Below the pieces are notes generated by a model. The model saw nothing but the letters and a program-made list of their open reading frames with translations. It searched no databases and was not told the DNA's origin. Below are positions 1-11,839 of a DNA stretch of 64,000 nucleotides, one piece after another. Location of the stretch: NCBI GenBank assembly GCA_019096155.1, contig JAHCVI010000001.1:3038001-3102000 (forward strand). Direction: 5' to 3'. Both the position numbers and the translations under genes were made by a program. Every line of letters begins with the position of its first letter. Position 1 is the first letter of the stretch. The DNA comes from Staphylotrichum longicolle (lineage: Eukaryota; Ascomycota; Sordariomycetes; Sordariales; Chaetomiaceae).

Positions 1-1498
1 GAGGGGAAGGCTGAGGTGGGTCTTCTGCTGAGCATAACGGTTGTCAAAGGCCGTCTTGCGGTTGTGCATCTCCTCAGTGACCTGAGACTGGCGCTCCTTG
101 ACCTTGGGGTCGTTGGTGCGGGCCGACTCGGCACGGGCCTTCATGGCGGCGGCGTTGGCATCGAGCTCGGCGCGGACGGACTCGGCGTCAGTCACGGCCT
201 TGGCGAGGATGGCAACCTCCTTGACCTTCTCGCTGGCGAAAGAGAACCACTCGTAGACATCAGTGGGCAGCTTCTTCTCGCTGGCGAGGGTGTGGGGGGT
301 ATGGAGGAGGGAGCTGGAGGTGGCGACGATGACACGGTCGGCGCCGAGAGCCTTGATGGCGGTCTGGAGGAGACCAAGGGACTTCTGGAAGTCGTTCTTC
401 CAGATGTTGCGGCCGTCAACGACACCAGCAGCTGTTCCTCGGGTTAGCACGAATCGAAACGATGAGATGCGGGCAAATGGGGCCACTGACAGAGGATCTG
501 GTTGGGGCCGAGCTGCTTGATCACAGGCTCGAGCTGCTCGGGGTTGCGGACAAGGTCGACGTGGATGCCCTGGGCGTTGGCAAAGGCGGGGAGGACGTCG
601 AAGTTGTGGACGATGTCGCCGAAGTAGGTGGCAACGACGACAGAGGGGACGGCGCTGCCGGCGGCGGCGATGGCCTCATAGGCGGGCTTGAAGGCAGCCT
701 TGACCTCGGGGCTGAGGTCGAAGACGAGGACGGGCTCGTCGATCTGGACGGTCTCGGCGCCAGCGGCCTTGAGGGCCTTCAGGAGCTCGACGTAGACAGG
801 GACGAGCTTGTCAAGGAGAGTGATGGGGTTGACAGAGGAGCCACGGTCAGCCTTGCCGAGGGCGAGGAAGGAGACGGGGCCGACGAGGACGGGGCGGGTC
901 TGGAAACCAGCCTCCTTGGCCTCGAGGAACTCGCGGACGGGCTTGGGGTCCTTGGCAAGGGAGAAGGTCTGGTTGTCCTGGAGGGTGGGCTTGACATAGT
1001 GGTAGTTCGAGTCGAACCACTTGACCATCTCCAGAGCGGGGACGTCCACACCGCCCTTCTGGTGGCCGCGGCCCATGGCAAAGTACTCATCGAGCGGGGA
1101 CAGCTTCTGCGAGGTGTACCGTTCGGGGACGGCCTGGATACGAGAACAAAGCGGTCAGCCTAGTCCGGGGATTTTCTGGTCTTATGGAGCTCGTGACTCA
1201 CATTGAAGAGCTGGATGTGGTCGAGGACGTGGTCGTAGAAGGCAAAGTCGTTGGAGGGGATGATGTCGACACCGGCATCCTTCTGGATCTTCCAGTGGGC
1301 AAGACGGAGCCTCTTGGCCTCAGCGAGGAGAGCCTCCTGGGTGATCTTGTCAGCCCAGTAGGCCTCGTTGGCCTTCTTGAGGTCCCGAAGGGCACCCATG
1401 CGGCTGGGACACAGCAGTCAGCGCCTGGTTCAAGCAACATCGGTCGATCAATTGGCAATTGGAACTCACGGGAAGCCCAGAACCGAAGACTGAACCAT
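1..1498 (-). CDS. met6: Cobalamin-independent methionine synthase, N-terminal part (window cuts off the C-terminus)
   Basis: Transfers the methyl group of 5-methyltetrahydropteroyl-polyglutamate to homocysteine to make methionine in the cytosol. I read four exons: 1470-1498, 1202-1403, 491-1133 and 1-431 (reverse order). They join in phase to give about 435 codons of the usual ~770, so the N-terminal barrel is present while the zinc-binding His/Cys and catalytic C-terminal half lie outside the window. The start MVQSSVLGFP and the segments GADRVIVATSSSLLHTP and QIDEPVLVFDLSPEV are typical of the MetE/Met6 family. The first exon is only 29 nt and would be missed by simple ORF calling. A pyrimidine-rich tract sits on the coding strand about 150 nt upstream of the ATG. 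The gene is divergent from PAN1. Identity is secure. Confidence 0.95.
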
Positions 1499-3029
1499 CT
1501 TGAGGGAGGCGGGGGAGGGGTCGACTGGGTATCAAGAGTGTGTGACGCAGGGTAGCAGTGTGCACAAAGAACCTCTTTTCCGGGCCTGCCTCTGGCTCAG
1601 AATCAGAAGTTTTGGGAGGATGAGGGGTTGAGAGGATGAGAAGAGAAAGAAAAAAAAAAAAAGAGAGGAGGAAGGAACGAGCTGATGTGCAGGAGGGGGA
1701 GATTTTGACCTCGTCGAGGGGCTAGAGGCAAAGAGAGCTGGTCCGTGGGCCGGGATCGGTGGGGGTCTCCACCGCAACTTTCGGAGCCCGACCGCCTTTG
1801 GAAGGAATCACAGATTCAGAGGGGGAACGCTCGAAGACTCAGAGTGGGCGAGGGGTGGCTCGGGCGGGGCACCAAGAGCAAAATTTCAGGGTCTCTCCAG
1901 ATCGCTGCAGAGCTTGTCCTGTGAAAGCATGTGCACGCTGTTAGTGAGCGGTTGCGAGTGGTTGTCACTCTTCACTCTGAATCTGGCCAGCATTGGCGTG
2001 GGTTGCCCTGCTTGTGACACCCCTCCATGGTGTGAACGCTATCGCTGGCGCCGATGGTGTGACCGAGACCCGCGTCAACCGGGTTTTTCTCCCAACCACT
2101 CAAAGGAGGGCTGCTCCGTGAACCGGGCTCCATCAGATTGCCCATGCAGCATGCAGGGCGGGGCTCCTTTCTCTGCGACATGGCCGACTACGCTCCGGGC
2201 CGTTTTTTGGTGTCAGAAAATCGTCAAAAACAAGCGTCCCACTTGAGACCGCCAGTCTCCCGAAGCTTGGATCGGAACCATTTCCAAAGAGAGCAAGTTC
2301 GGATCACTCCCAGTGAAAACCCAATGGCTTCGTCCACCTCTGGGATTTTCTGAGCTGCTCGTCTCGTGAAGCTGGCACCTTCTCAGCCCAGTTACGAATC
2401 ATGACATCGGCGCGGGGAAGCCCAGAACCGGAGCTTGGTGCCACGATCATCCCTTCTTGCCCCGCCAGCCTCTCGGCGGGATGGATCTATGTTTTGTGAT
2501 GCCCGAGGCATGAAGCCGGATGGTGTCAGCCTGAGGCGACTGCTCTTTGTGCCTGAGCCATGAGGTTGAGATGTCCGGAAGAATGCCCCATCCGGTTTGC
2601 CGGCTGCGTGTGGATCATTTGGCGATGAACCGAATTGATGACTGCGTAGTTGCATAGGATCCAATATGCATCTATCAAGCTTGGCTCTGAACCTGGATTG
2701 GTGCAGCCACTGAGGCAGATTGCTGATTGCTCCAACCCAACCAAGCATTGGGGCCTGCTTGGAAGCACGAGCGAATCGCCGAACGACCAACCTGGCTGCT
2801 CTCCAGCCTCGCACAGGCGTCGTCATCACCACCGTCGTCGCCGGAGGCCGGGATTACACTCCTTGAAACCCTTACAGCGACCTAGTAACAACTTGACAAC
2901 TTTGCACCTGATTTACGCCGCAAATCCCTCAGAGACGCGACACATCCGCCGGTCTCTTTCGCGTGCGCCGTTTCCCCCCTTTCCCGTACCCGCCCCCGAT
3001 CGAGGTCCTCATCGCCAATCGTCGGCACC
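1499..3029. other. Intergenic region between divergent met6 and PAN1
   Basis: No gene seen. The met6 side has a homopurine stretch on the plus strand (A-run at about 1650-1662), i.e. a CT/T tract on the met6 sense strand, which is common in fungal promoters of strongly expressed genes. A GACTCA half-site at 1836-1841 could bind the Gcn4/CPC1 amino-acid control factor, but a six-base match is weak evidence. The rest is unremarkable and must contain the upstream regions of both genes. Confidence 0.6.
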
Positions 3030-6000
3030 ATGTACTCGAATCCGAATTCCTTCCTCGGCGGCAACGCCATGCGCCCTGGCGCTCCGCAATATGGCAGCTC
3101 GTTTGGCGCAGGCTCCGGCCAACCTCAGCAACAGCAACAGCAACAGCAGCCGAGCCCGTTCGCCCCGCAGCCGACTGGCTTCGGCCAGGCGCCGCTCCAG
3201 CAGCAGTACACCGGCTACCCAGGGCTGCAGACGCCGCAAGGCCCGGGACAGTTGCAGCCACAGTTTACTGGCTTCGGCCAGGCTCCGCAGCAGAGCATGT
3301 CGTCTGCCGTGCCGCCAATGCCCGCGATTCCCCAACAGTACCAGCAACAGTTCCAGCAGCAACAGCAGCAGCAGCCAAGCCCTTTCGCAGCCGCGCCGAC
3401 TCAATCTGCTGCTCAGACGCTGGCGCCTCCTCCCCCACCCGTAAAGCCGCAGGCTACCGGCTTCAGCGAGATGGCAGCGTCCTTCCACACTGCGGGCGGC
3501 GCCAAGCCTAAGCCCAACGCACCCCCGAGGCAGGCGAACAAGGTTCCCAACATCCGCCTCTCCTTCATCACGGCCCAGGATCAGGCCAAGTTTGAGACCT
3601 TGTTCAAGTCTGCTGTGGGAGATGGCCAAACCACAATGTCGGGAGAAAAGGCGAGGGACCTCTTGCTGCGCTCCAGGCTGGACGGGGATTCGCTGTCCCA
3701 CATCTGGTGCGTGTTTGGGGAATCATGAATCTACTTTTATACCGGTGGCTGTGCTAACTTCTTCACCAGGACGCTTGCAGACACCACGAGATCCGGGCAG
3801 CTACACTTTCCCGAATTCGCCCTCGCCATGTATCTCTGCAACTTGAAGCTTACCGGAAAGTCTCTGCCGCCTACTCTCCCCGAGAACGTCAAGAACGAAG
3901 TCTCGAGTATGGTGGACATCATCAACTTTAGCATTGCGGAAGAGTCGGGACCTAGCTCCGCGCCGGCAACCAACGCGCCTGATTTCGGAGTGCGGCAAAA
4001 ACACGGCACCCCGCCTGTTATTCAGCACCCGCAGCCCCAGCCGTCGAACTCGCAACTCCTCCAGGCTCAGATGACCGGCTTTCCTGCTCAGCAAACCGGC
4101 TTTTTGGGCCAGGGCCTCCAGGCACAGCAGACAGGTATGCCCCAGGCCACCGGCTACACTGGCCCACGGCCGCCCATGCCGCCCATGCCGACAGGCTTCG
4201 GCTCCTCCCTGTCGCCGAATGCCGGTCCTGGCGGCATGACTGCGCCCCTGAACGCTCAGCCCACTGGCCGCCCGGGCCAGTGGGGTCTCGTCAACACGCC
4301 TGCTAGCGGGCTTCCGAATATTGATGCCTTGCAAGCACGCATGATGCCCCAGCAAGGCCGTGAGCAGCAGAACTACACCACTGCTGGGCTTCAAGGAAAT
4401 GCCGTGATTCCCTGGGCCATCACCAAGGACGAAAAGACCAGATACGATGCCCTGTTCCGGGCGTGGGATGGCTTAAACAAGGGTTATATTGCGGGCGATC
4501 AGGCCATTGAGATATTTGGCCAGAGCGGTCTGGACAAGCCTGACCTTGAGCGTGTTTGGACGCTCGCGGACAACGGCAACAAGGGGCGGCTGGATCTCGA
4601 CGAGTTTGCCGTGGCCATGCACTTGATTTATCGCAAGCTCAACGGTTACCCCATTCCCAGCCAGCTGCCTGCCGAGCTCGTACCTCCTTCCACCAGGAAC
4701 TTCAGCCAAGCCATGGGCACAATCAAGAACATGCTTCACCAGGAATCGGATTTCCGCAAGAACTCTGGCGCGGCCTTGTTGCCGCAGAAGACAGGAGTCA
4801 GCTACTTGAAGAGCCATTCCTTCAAGGGGGCCGGTGGCGGCTTTGGCAACCGCAAGGACGCCACTGTCTTCAAGAACAACGACGAGGAGGTGGGCTACAG
4901 GTCCAGCGCGAGACGGAGGGTCGGCAATGCGTCGCCTCGTCCTGACTCCCCGGCCTCTGTCGGCTCTAATGACGAGTTGACCGTGGATCAGCTCAAGAAG
5001 AAGATCAAGGAGAGGCAGGTGCTTCTTGATGCTATGGACTTTGCCGATGAGAAGAATATCGAGGAGGACGACATTCTCGATCGGCGTGACCGCCGCGAGG
5101 CTGATGAGCTTTATCGTCGCATCCGGCGAATCCAGGAGGACATTGATAACCACCCAGATGCCTCGTTGATCAGCGGAGACTCGGAGGCCGAGAGAAGGGC
5201 TCTCAAGCGCCAGCTGCAAAATCTGACTGACAAGATTCCCGAGCTCGCATCCCAAGTCCGTAAGACGGAGAAGGCGATTGCAGACGCGAGGCTCGAGCTG
5301 TTTCGCCTGAAGGACGCCAAGGCTCATCCAGGCAGCGCTGCCGCCATCATCGGAACGGGCCCTGGCGGTGCCATCACCGAGTCTGACAGGCTCAAGGCAC
5401 GGGCCAAAGCCATGATGCAGCAGCGGACTGCTGCCCTGACTGGCAAGAAGATCGACGTGAGCAGCGATCTGGACGCCGAAAAGCGGCTTGAGGAGGAGAG
5501 CATCAAGGCGAGGATGGAAAAGGAGACCAACGAGCGGATGGTCCGGGACGTCGAGGACAGCGTCCGTGATTTCGCCAAGGGCATTGAAGACAATCTCAAG
5601 GAGGGCGGACAGGATTCCAGTACGGAACATGAGAGGCGCCGCTGGGAGGATGCTCTCGGGGTGGAGGACGAGATCCGAGACTTTATTTTTGATCTTCAAC
5701 GGTCCAGCCGTGCTGCTCGTGTCAGGTCCCAGGATCGGCAGGGAGGACGCCAGGCTGCCCAAGAGCCCGTCAGAGCCGAGGCGCCCCCGGCCACTCGCGT
5801 TGAGAGTCCGGCGACAACTTCCCGCACATCCACGCCGACGGCTGGGTCATACTCGGCATACAAGACCCCTGAAGAGAGAGCTGCCTTCATCAAGCAGCAG
5901 GCCGAGCAACGCATGGCCGAACGGCTTGCTGCCCTGGGTATCAAGGCCCCCATGAAGCCAGGAGAGACGGCGGCCCAGCGGATTGAGCGTGAGCGCGCCG

Positions 6001-7454
6001 AGCGCGCCGCCAAGCTGCGCCAGGCCGAGGAAGAAGATGCTCGTCGGGAAGCTGAGCGGCAGGCGAGGCTCGCTGAGGAACAAGGTGCTCCGGCACCCGC
6101 AGCCCAGCAGGCCAACAAGACTGATGCCAAGAAGCCACCTCCGCCCCCCAGCCGGAAAGCTGCCAAGGTGGAGGATAAGCGGGCAGATGAGGAGCTCGCG
6201 GCAAAGAAGGCCGAGGAAGAGCGTCTGGAGCAGGAACGCGAGGAACAAGCGCGGGCCACTCGCGAGCTTGAGTAAGTCCACGTGTCGTCTCGTGTGTTTG
6301 AACTATTTGCTAACCGCATGGTTTAGGGAGCGCGCTCAAGCTCAAGAGGACGACCTTGCCAAGGAGCGTGAGGCAGCTGACGCTCGCTTGAAGGCGCTCG
6401 AGGAGCAAGTCCGGCAGGGGAAGCTGAGGAAGGAAGAAGAGAAGCGAAAGAAGAAGGCGGCACTTGCCGAGTCTAAGGAGAAGGAGGCTCAACTAGCTCA
6501 ACGGCGTGCCGAGATTGAGGCGGCGCGGAAGCGCGAGGAAGAGCTCCGCAAGCAACTCGAGGCCATGGAGGATGAGAGCTCGTCGTCCGACGATGAGGGG
6601 CCGGAACAGATCACCCCTCAGGCATCGACCCCGACCCACGAGCCCGAGCGGCAGTCAACCCCGCCGCCGCCGCCACCGCCGCCGCAGATTGTCACATCCA
6701 GCCCTCCGGCCGAGCGTGAGAGCCGCAACCCGTACTTCAGGATGATGTCACAGTCCTCGGACGCATCATCGGCCGCAACTGCGCCGCCGGCTCCCGCACC
6801 TCCGGCGCCGCAGAATGATGTCTCCACGAACCCCTTCCACCGCATGACCCAGGCGGCCGCGCCGGCGGCCCCTTCGGTGCCCGTGACCAGGAGACGCACG
6901 GATGACGACGGCTGGGGCTCGGACAAGGAGGAAGAGGACGAGGACTCGGACGACGACAGACCAGGCGGCAAGAGCGCCGCGCACCTGGCGTCCATCCTGT
7001 TCGGCACCATGGCGCCCCCCCGCCCGCTGTCTGCCACGGGCGACAAGTCTGCCGCCTCCCCACCGCCCATCAGCTCGCCCGTTGCCTCGCCTCCTCCTCC
7101 ACCGGCGGAACCGGCATCCCCTCCGGCGGCAGCTCCCCCACCGCCGCCCCTCGCGCCCCCGATGCCCGGCGCCTTCCCGGCCACCACCCCTCCTCCCCGC
7201 CGCCCATGCCCCCCACAGGCGCACCCTCCGCTCCTCCTCCTCCCCCGCCTCCGGCGCCGCCGGTTCCGGGCATGGCCCCACCACCACCTCCTCCCCCTCC
7301 CCCGGCAGCGGGCGGCGGCATGCCCGCGCCAGCACCCGGCGGCGGCGGCCGGCCGGCAGGATTCCTGGGCGAGATCCAGGCGGGCAGGGCGCTCAAGAAG
7401 ACGACTACGCGAGACAAGAGTGGGGCGGCTGTAGCCGGCCGCGTGCTAGACTGA
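3030..7454 (+). CDS. PAN1: PAN1, EH-domain actin-regulatory endocytic scaffold (one apparent frame break)
   Basis: Part of the PAN1 complex at cortical actin patches; links endocytic adaptors to Arp2/3-driven actin assembly. Exons 3030-3706, 3770-6271 and 6327-7454. The N-terminus is Gln-rich with repeated TGFG/PTGF motifs. A first EH domain lies around residues 175-265 (SFITAQDQAKFETLF). A second lies around 435-530, with the calcium-loop-like DNGNKGRLDLDEF. Long charged coiled coils follow, then a Pro-rich tail and a WH2-like end (FLGEIQAGRALKKT). The three exons sum to 4307 nt, one short of a whole number of codons. The frame must change between about 7175 and 7206 inside C-rich proline codons, and no plausible splice donor exists there. 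One missing C would restore the frame. With it the product is about 1435 aa, normal for the family. Confidence 0.93.
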
Positions 7455-7832
7455 TTGATTTATTGGTCTAATTTATCGATTCATGCGCGCGGCTGGACCC
7501 CTGTCTGCCGTGCTGGGCTTTGTGCTAGGCTGGGCACCCAGCCAGCCGGCCGGTCGGCAGTATACGAGTTCTCCGCATAGCCGGGGAGCTGGGACTTGGG
7601 AAGAAGTCGCCTCTAGGGAGCTGTGGGGGAGGGTGGTATTGTTGTGACTCTGTACAGGGAAGGCGAGTTGGAGGCAGTGGTACTCGGTTCGGTTGGCGGG
7701 TTTGGTGGAACGGTACTCTTCAGTATCTTGTGCTCGCCAGCCAACTGACTAGCTGACTGACTGATTGACCTACTTGGTTGAGGTCCCCTTTTTTTTACTC
7801 TCTTCGTTTCGCTTTGATTCTGGGAAGGAGGT

Positions 7833-7855
7833 AGACAGACAGACAGACAGACAGA
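7833..7855. repeat. AGAC tetranucleotide microsatellite
   Basis: About five and a half head-to-tail AGAC units in the region downstream of PAN1, followed by related GGAC/GATGG units. Likely slippage-prone and possibly polymorphic between strains. Confidence 0.8.
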
Positions 7856-8081
7856 TGGACGGACAGGGAGAGGGGACGGTTCGAGAGCAGCTGCAGCAGT
7901 AGCAGCAGTTTAGCATAGCCAAGTTAAATCTCTTTAGCATCACCGGAAAGCTCATGAGTAACCCTTGGTGATTTTTGTGATTTTTTTTATGATTTTTTTC
8001 TCACTTTGTCTGAGCTGCACCCCGAATCGGCGGGTTTTCTCTGGGAGATTTTCAGGAAAACGTCCCTGCGTGCGTCGTGCT

Positions 8082-8112
8082 TTGCAGTTGCAGTTGCAGT
8101 TGCAGTTGCAGT
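8082..8112. repeat. TTGCAG hexamer tandem repeat
   Basis: Five near-perfect copies of TTGCAG in non-coding DNA downstream of PAN1. No gene is associated with it. Confidence 0.8.
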
Positions 8113-11100
8113 CTGCAGGATGGATACGAGGTGCAGGAATGGGAATTTCAATCCCTTTCTTTCCCTTTTGACTATCCTATCCGCCTGCCGACCTGCAAAT
8201 CTGGCGTGATGTTGAGAAGGATGTTGATGAAAGAAAGGGGGGGCCGGGTGGGAAGGGGGGGGGGAGGGGAGGTTTGACGTGCTGTGGCGGCTTATCGGTT
8301 GGATGGGTGGTGGTGCGTCTGGGTGTCTGTCTCTGTCTGGTCCACTTGCGTTCGGTGTTATCTGCTAACCCTTCGTTCGTGGTATGGACCGACGAAAAGG
8401 AGAGAGCGCCGGCAGGTCGGCTGGCTGGCGATCCGGTCTGTACACAGTACTGCGGACCCGAGAAGAGAGGGAACCCACCGATCGACCGATCTCGGGCGGG
8501 TGCGTGTGGTGATCTGCCCAGCTCAGCTCCCTTACATGGTAAGAGTTGGGTATTCTAGGGATGAAGCGGTCAAATCCTCCCAATCCCACGATCTGAGAAG
8601 ATACAAAGGGAGGGACACAAGACGGAAGAGCAGATGTTGTGTATGGGTGTACAATACAATGCGTGCACGCCTGCGGTCTCATTTTACTGTCTTGCGCACA
8701 CAGGTACTGTAGGCACTGCGTGGAAGTGAGCCTTGAATTTCCTTGCAAAGGTTGGCTCCGAGGTCCGCGTTGGCGGTGTTGGACGTGGAGGGATGCAGAC
8801 AAGAGGCATCCATTGATGTGTCGCTCCTGCAGCCTGGGTTGAGAGGTCGTTACGTGCGGAAGCGGTGCGGTGTCGAGGGCGGGCCGGATTGGGGGCGGCT
8901 GGGGTGGTTTCTGGCCGGATGGGCCTGCGCCCCCCAAGTAACCTCTCGGCCCCGGCCTCGTTGCTTCGGGTTTTTGTGAGAGGGGCTTTGGAGCAGGACC
9001 CTTGGCCCGTCGGGTGGTTTCTTCATCTTTTCTTGGTGACGGGAGTCTAACTGGACGTTCTGCGTGGAATGTAATTTCCAGACGCAGAAGGAGCTTCGTA
9101 TACACCGTCGCCGTCTGCACTCCCACGCCGTATGTGGAGATGGCACGGCGGGTTTAAGTGTGGCACTGTGGATGCAAGGTGTGTGGGAAGAGGATGGGGT
9201 TTACACAGTAAATCTGGGGAGGGCGGTGCAGCAGATCCCCAAATCCGCAAATGCACCTCCACACGGTAGAGACGCAGCGTCCATCAGTGGGTTCGGGCAA
9301 TGCTGAAACCCACAGATCCAGCTCTACGAGAATGAGACTACGTCTGTCCACAGTATCGTCTAAACGCCATATTTGGGCTGGTCTTAGTTCAGACGAGCGG
9401 TGCAGCGCCCTGCCTGTGTGTTTGCAGCGACCGTTTGCTCGGTTGATAATTCTGGTCAACTCTCGCCAAATGGTCACAGCACCTCATTCGGCTGCAGGCT
9501 AGGTCCCATCCGAGGATTGCTGGGGCTCGGGACAAGCATCTGGCTTTGTTTCCGCCTTCCCTGCCGAGGAGTGCACCAAGGTCCGTTCCTATAAATGGGA
9601 ATTCCTTATAGGGCAGGGATGACACGACACACTCACTTCGCTGAGGCTTGTGAATCGAGTCACATTTTACGCATCGGGAATGCGCGTTGAATGGGCATGA
9701 AAGCAAAGTAAAAAAAGATTCCTCTGCCCTTTTTTTCTCCCCCTTTCTTTCGAGACCCTGTTCCGGCTGAGCGGGACGTTTGCTGACCTCGAGGTTTCTG
9801 GAAACAAGGAGTCAGCCTTCCCTGGCAGTCCAGGGTCCGACAATCCCGGCAGTGACACCCGCATCGGATGCTATCGTGCAGGTGATGGAGTCGGGACGTT
9901 CAACTGCTTTGTGCTGGCGTCTGGGCAGAGCTACCTAACCTTACCTTGCAGTCTAGCTCTCAAGCTTGCTGTCAGTGGGTGGTGGAGCCGAATGAAACTG
10001 GCCTGGACTGATGTTGGAAGCGGGTCACCGTTCCATGGCCAATGATGTCACCCGCCGATCTTTCTCAAACACCTTTTTCTCCCTTGACTTGCGCAACGAC
10101 CCGGCCCCATGTGCTGCGACCTAAGCTAAGCTACGATGCCCATGATTGATGTGGGCAGCCTGAATGCAAAGCTCATATTCAACCGCAAAAATTGTTGGGA
10201 GGCAATGCGCGGGCGATGGTTCAAAAAGGTCTGAACAATGGGTCTTTGACTTCAAACATCTGAGGCTTAGACGCCATGCCGCCATCCCGCATGAGGCGCC
10301 CTCGAAGGCTCGAGGAAGCGGGGTCGCGAGGCACAGCTTCGGCGGGAAAAACCTGAGGCACTTGGCTGGAGCACCTGAGCCTCAAGGTCGAGAACCCCGC
10401 GACTTGGGGCCCACCTTCTGCTTCCTGATTTGCTGGATAGTGATGGGCGCGCGACCGAGACGCGAAGCGTCGCGTCAAGTGGATCCCTTGATAAACAAAC
10501 CCATGCCAGCGCTGCGATCCTGTTGGGCCGCAAGCCATGGCAGGCCGGGCCCCTCGGCGTCACATCGATAGCACCATGGCCAACCAAAGGCCGCCCGTCC
10601 AGTCTCTGCCGAACGTGCAACCCGTTCCCCACCCACGTTCTGGTTCTGGTCCTCAGTGCTCACCTGCACCTGCGCTTGCATTGCGTTTTGGGTTGAGCGA
10701 GACGGGCTGCTCAGCTTGGGCCTTTTGGCTGCGTTCTGCTCTCTGTGCTGCTGTTCGAGATGATCTGGTGAGACCGCCTCATGAGTGGCCAATGCTGCGG
10801 CCAACGCTGCCAGCAATCGTGCACGACCTCCACCAGACACAGCAACCTCAAGACGACCGTTGATGCTGCGCACTGCGCACTGCGCACACACGCCTCAGTG
10901 CACCTCCTGTGTACATACCGAGCTCTTCCAGCGACGACGATATCTCACCGACCCGGTGGGTGCGCTGCGTGCAATCGCGGCTGGGCTAGACTTGGATCCC
11001 GGTCTTTCACGATTCTCGACGGCCGGCTCTTTGACGCCATCGCCGAGACGGTCGATTTTACCGAGCCCTCGAGCAGCTGCACAGTCTGCTCTCAAGCCAC

Positions 11101-11719
11101 TCAAGGGCAAGGTGCTGCCGCATCCCTGCACCCCAGCGCTCGTCAATCCCTGTCGGCGGTCAGCCCGTGTTGGATCCTCGTCCAATCTGTTCTCGCTCTC
11201 TCCACTCCTGCCTGGCTTGCGGCCCCACTGGCCGACCGTCTTGGAACAGCGCGTGTGAGCTGGCAGTGGGTTTAATCTTTTGCTGCACGCCCACAACCAA
11301 CCTAACCTTTCTGCCAACCCAACCCTCCCGCTCCCACCTCTGACTGCCACTCCTCCCACATTGCCGGCTTCCCACGTCAGCTCGACCCCTTCCGCCATTT
11401 TTCCCCCTTGCATCCAAGTTTTGGTCCGACCCTCACAGCATCGCTCTGAAACTCCCAGAATTGGCGATTTTGCTACATCGCACCCCAGAGTATTCTCAAT
11501 CGGCCCTCGAGCACGACCGCGTTTTGCCATCATCCGACGTGTCAGCGCCTCACTCGACTTACATCCCTTGCTTCACCGCTTCCCCCACAGCTCGGTAATT
11601 AACCCTGCGTCCCCCGGTGGAGGTACGAAACAGCCTCAACGGCCTTCAGCCATCTGACCCGCCATTCTTGGACGACACATCGACGACTCATCCATCTATC
11701 CTCGCTCGCCCTCTGCTGT

Positions 11720-11767
11720 ATGTGCACGCTGCGGTCGCCTGCAAGAGTGGACCTCGCCGGCGCCTAA
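11720..11767 (+). other. Upstream ORF (15 codons) before the forkhead gene
   Basis: An ATG followed by 14 further sense codons and TAA, ending 72 nt before the forkhead start codon. If the mRNA leader begins upstream of it, scanning ribosomes would meet it first. Whether it is in the transcript cannot be seen from sequence. Confidence 0.4.
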
Positions 11768-11839
11768 CGGGGAGTCGACAAAGATAACGCCCTTCACACA
11801 TTGCAGCGCGCCTGCTTGCGCGTTTGAGCCCGGCCACCA

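Larger units (their letters stand above)
7455..11839. other. Long gene-free interval between PAN1 and the forkhead gene
   Basis: About 4.4 kb with no recognisable protein gene. It should hold the PAN1 3' UTR and a long promoter/leader for the forkhead gene. It contains an AGAC microsatellite near 7833-7855, a TTGCAG hexamer repeat near 8082-8112, the 15-mer at 9932-9946 that recurs at 30042-30056, and CT-rich DNA before the forkhead start. Open frames here (for example 8365-9126 on the minus strand) lack family resemblance and I do not count them as genes. Confidence 0.55.

Noticed and set aside
7080..7218. Intron explaining the PAN1 frame change
   Set aside because: Only GTTGCC-like or GTCTGC-like donors exist in the stretch; none resembles the GTAAGT/GTGAGT/GTACGT donors used elsewhere in the window.
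8365..9126. Minus-strand open frame of about 250 codons
   Set aside because: No recognisable motif, no splice-supported neighbours, stops in the other frames at normal rate; probably non-coding.
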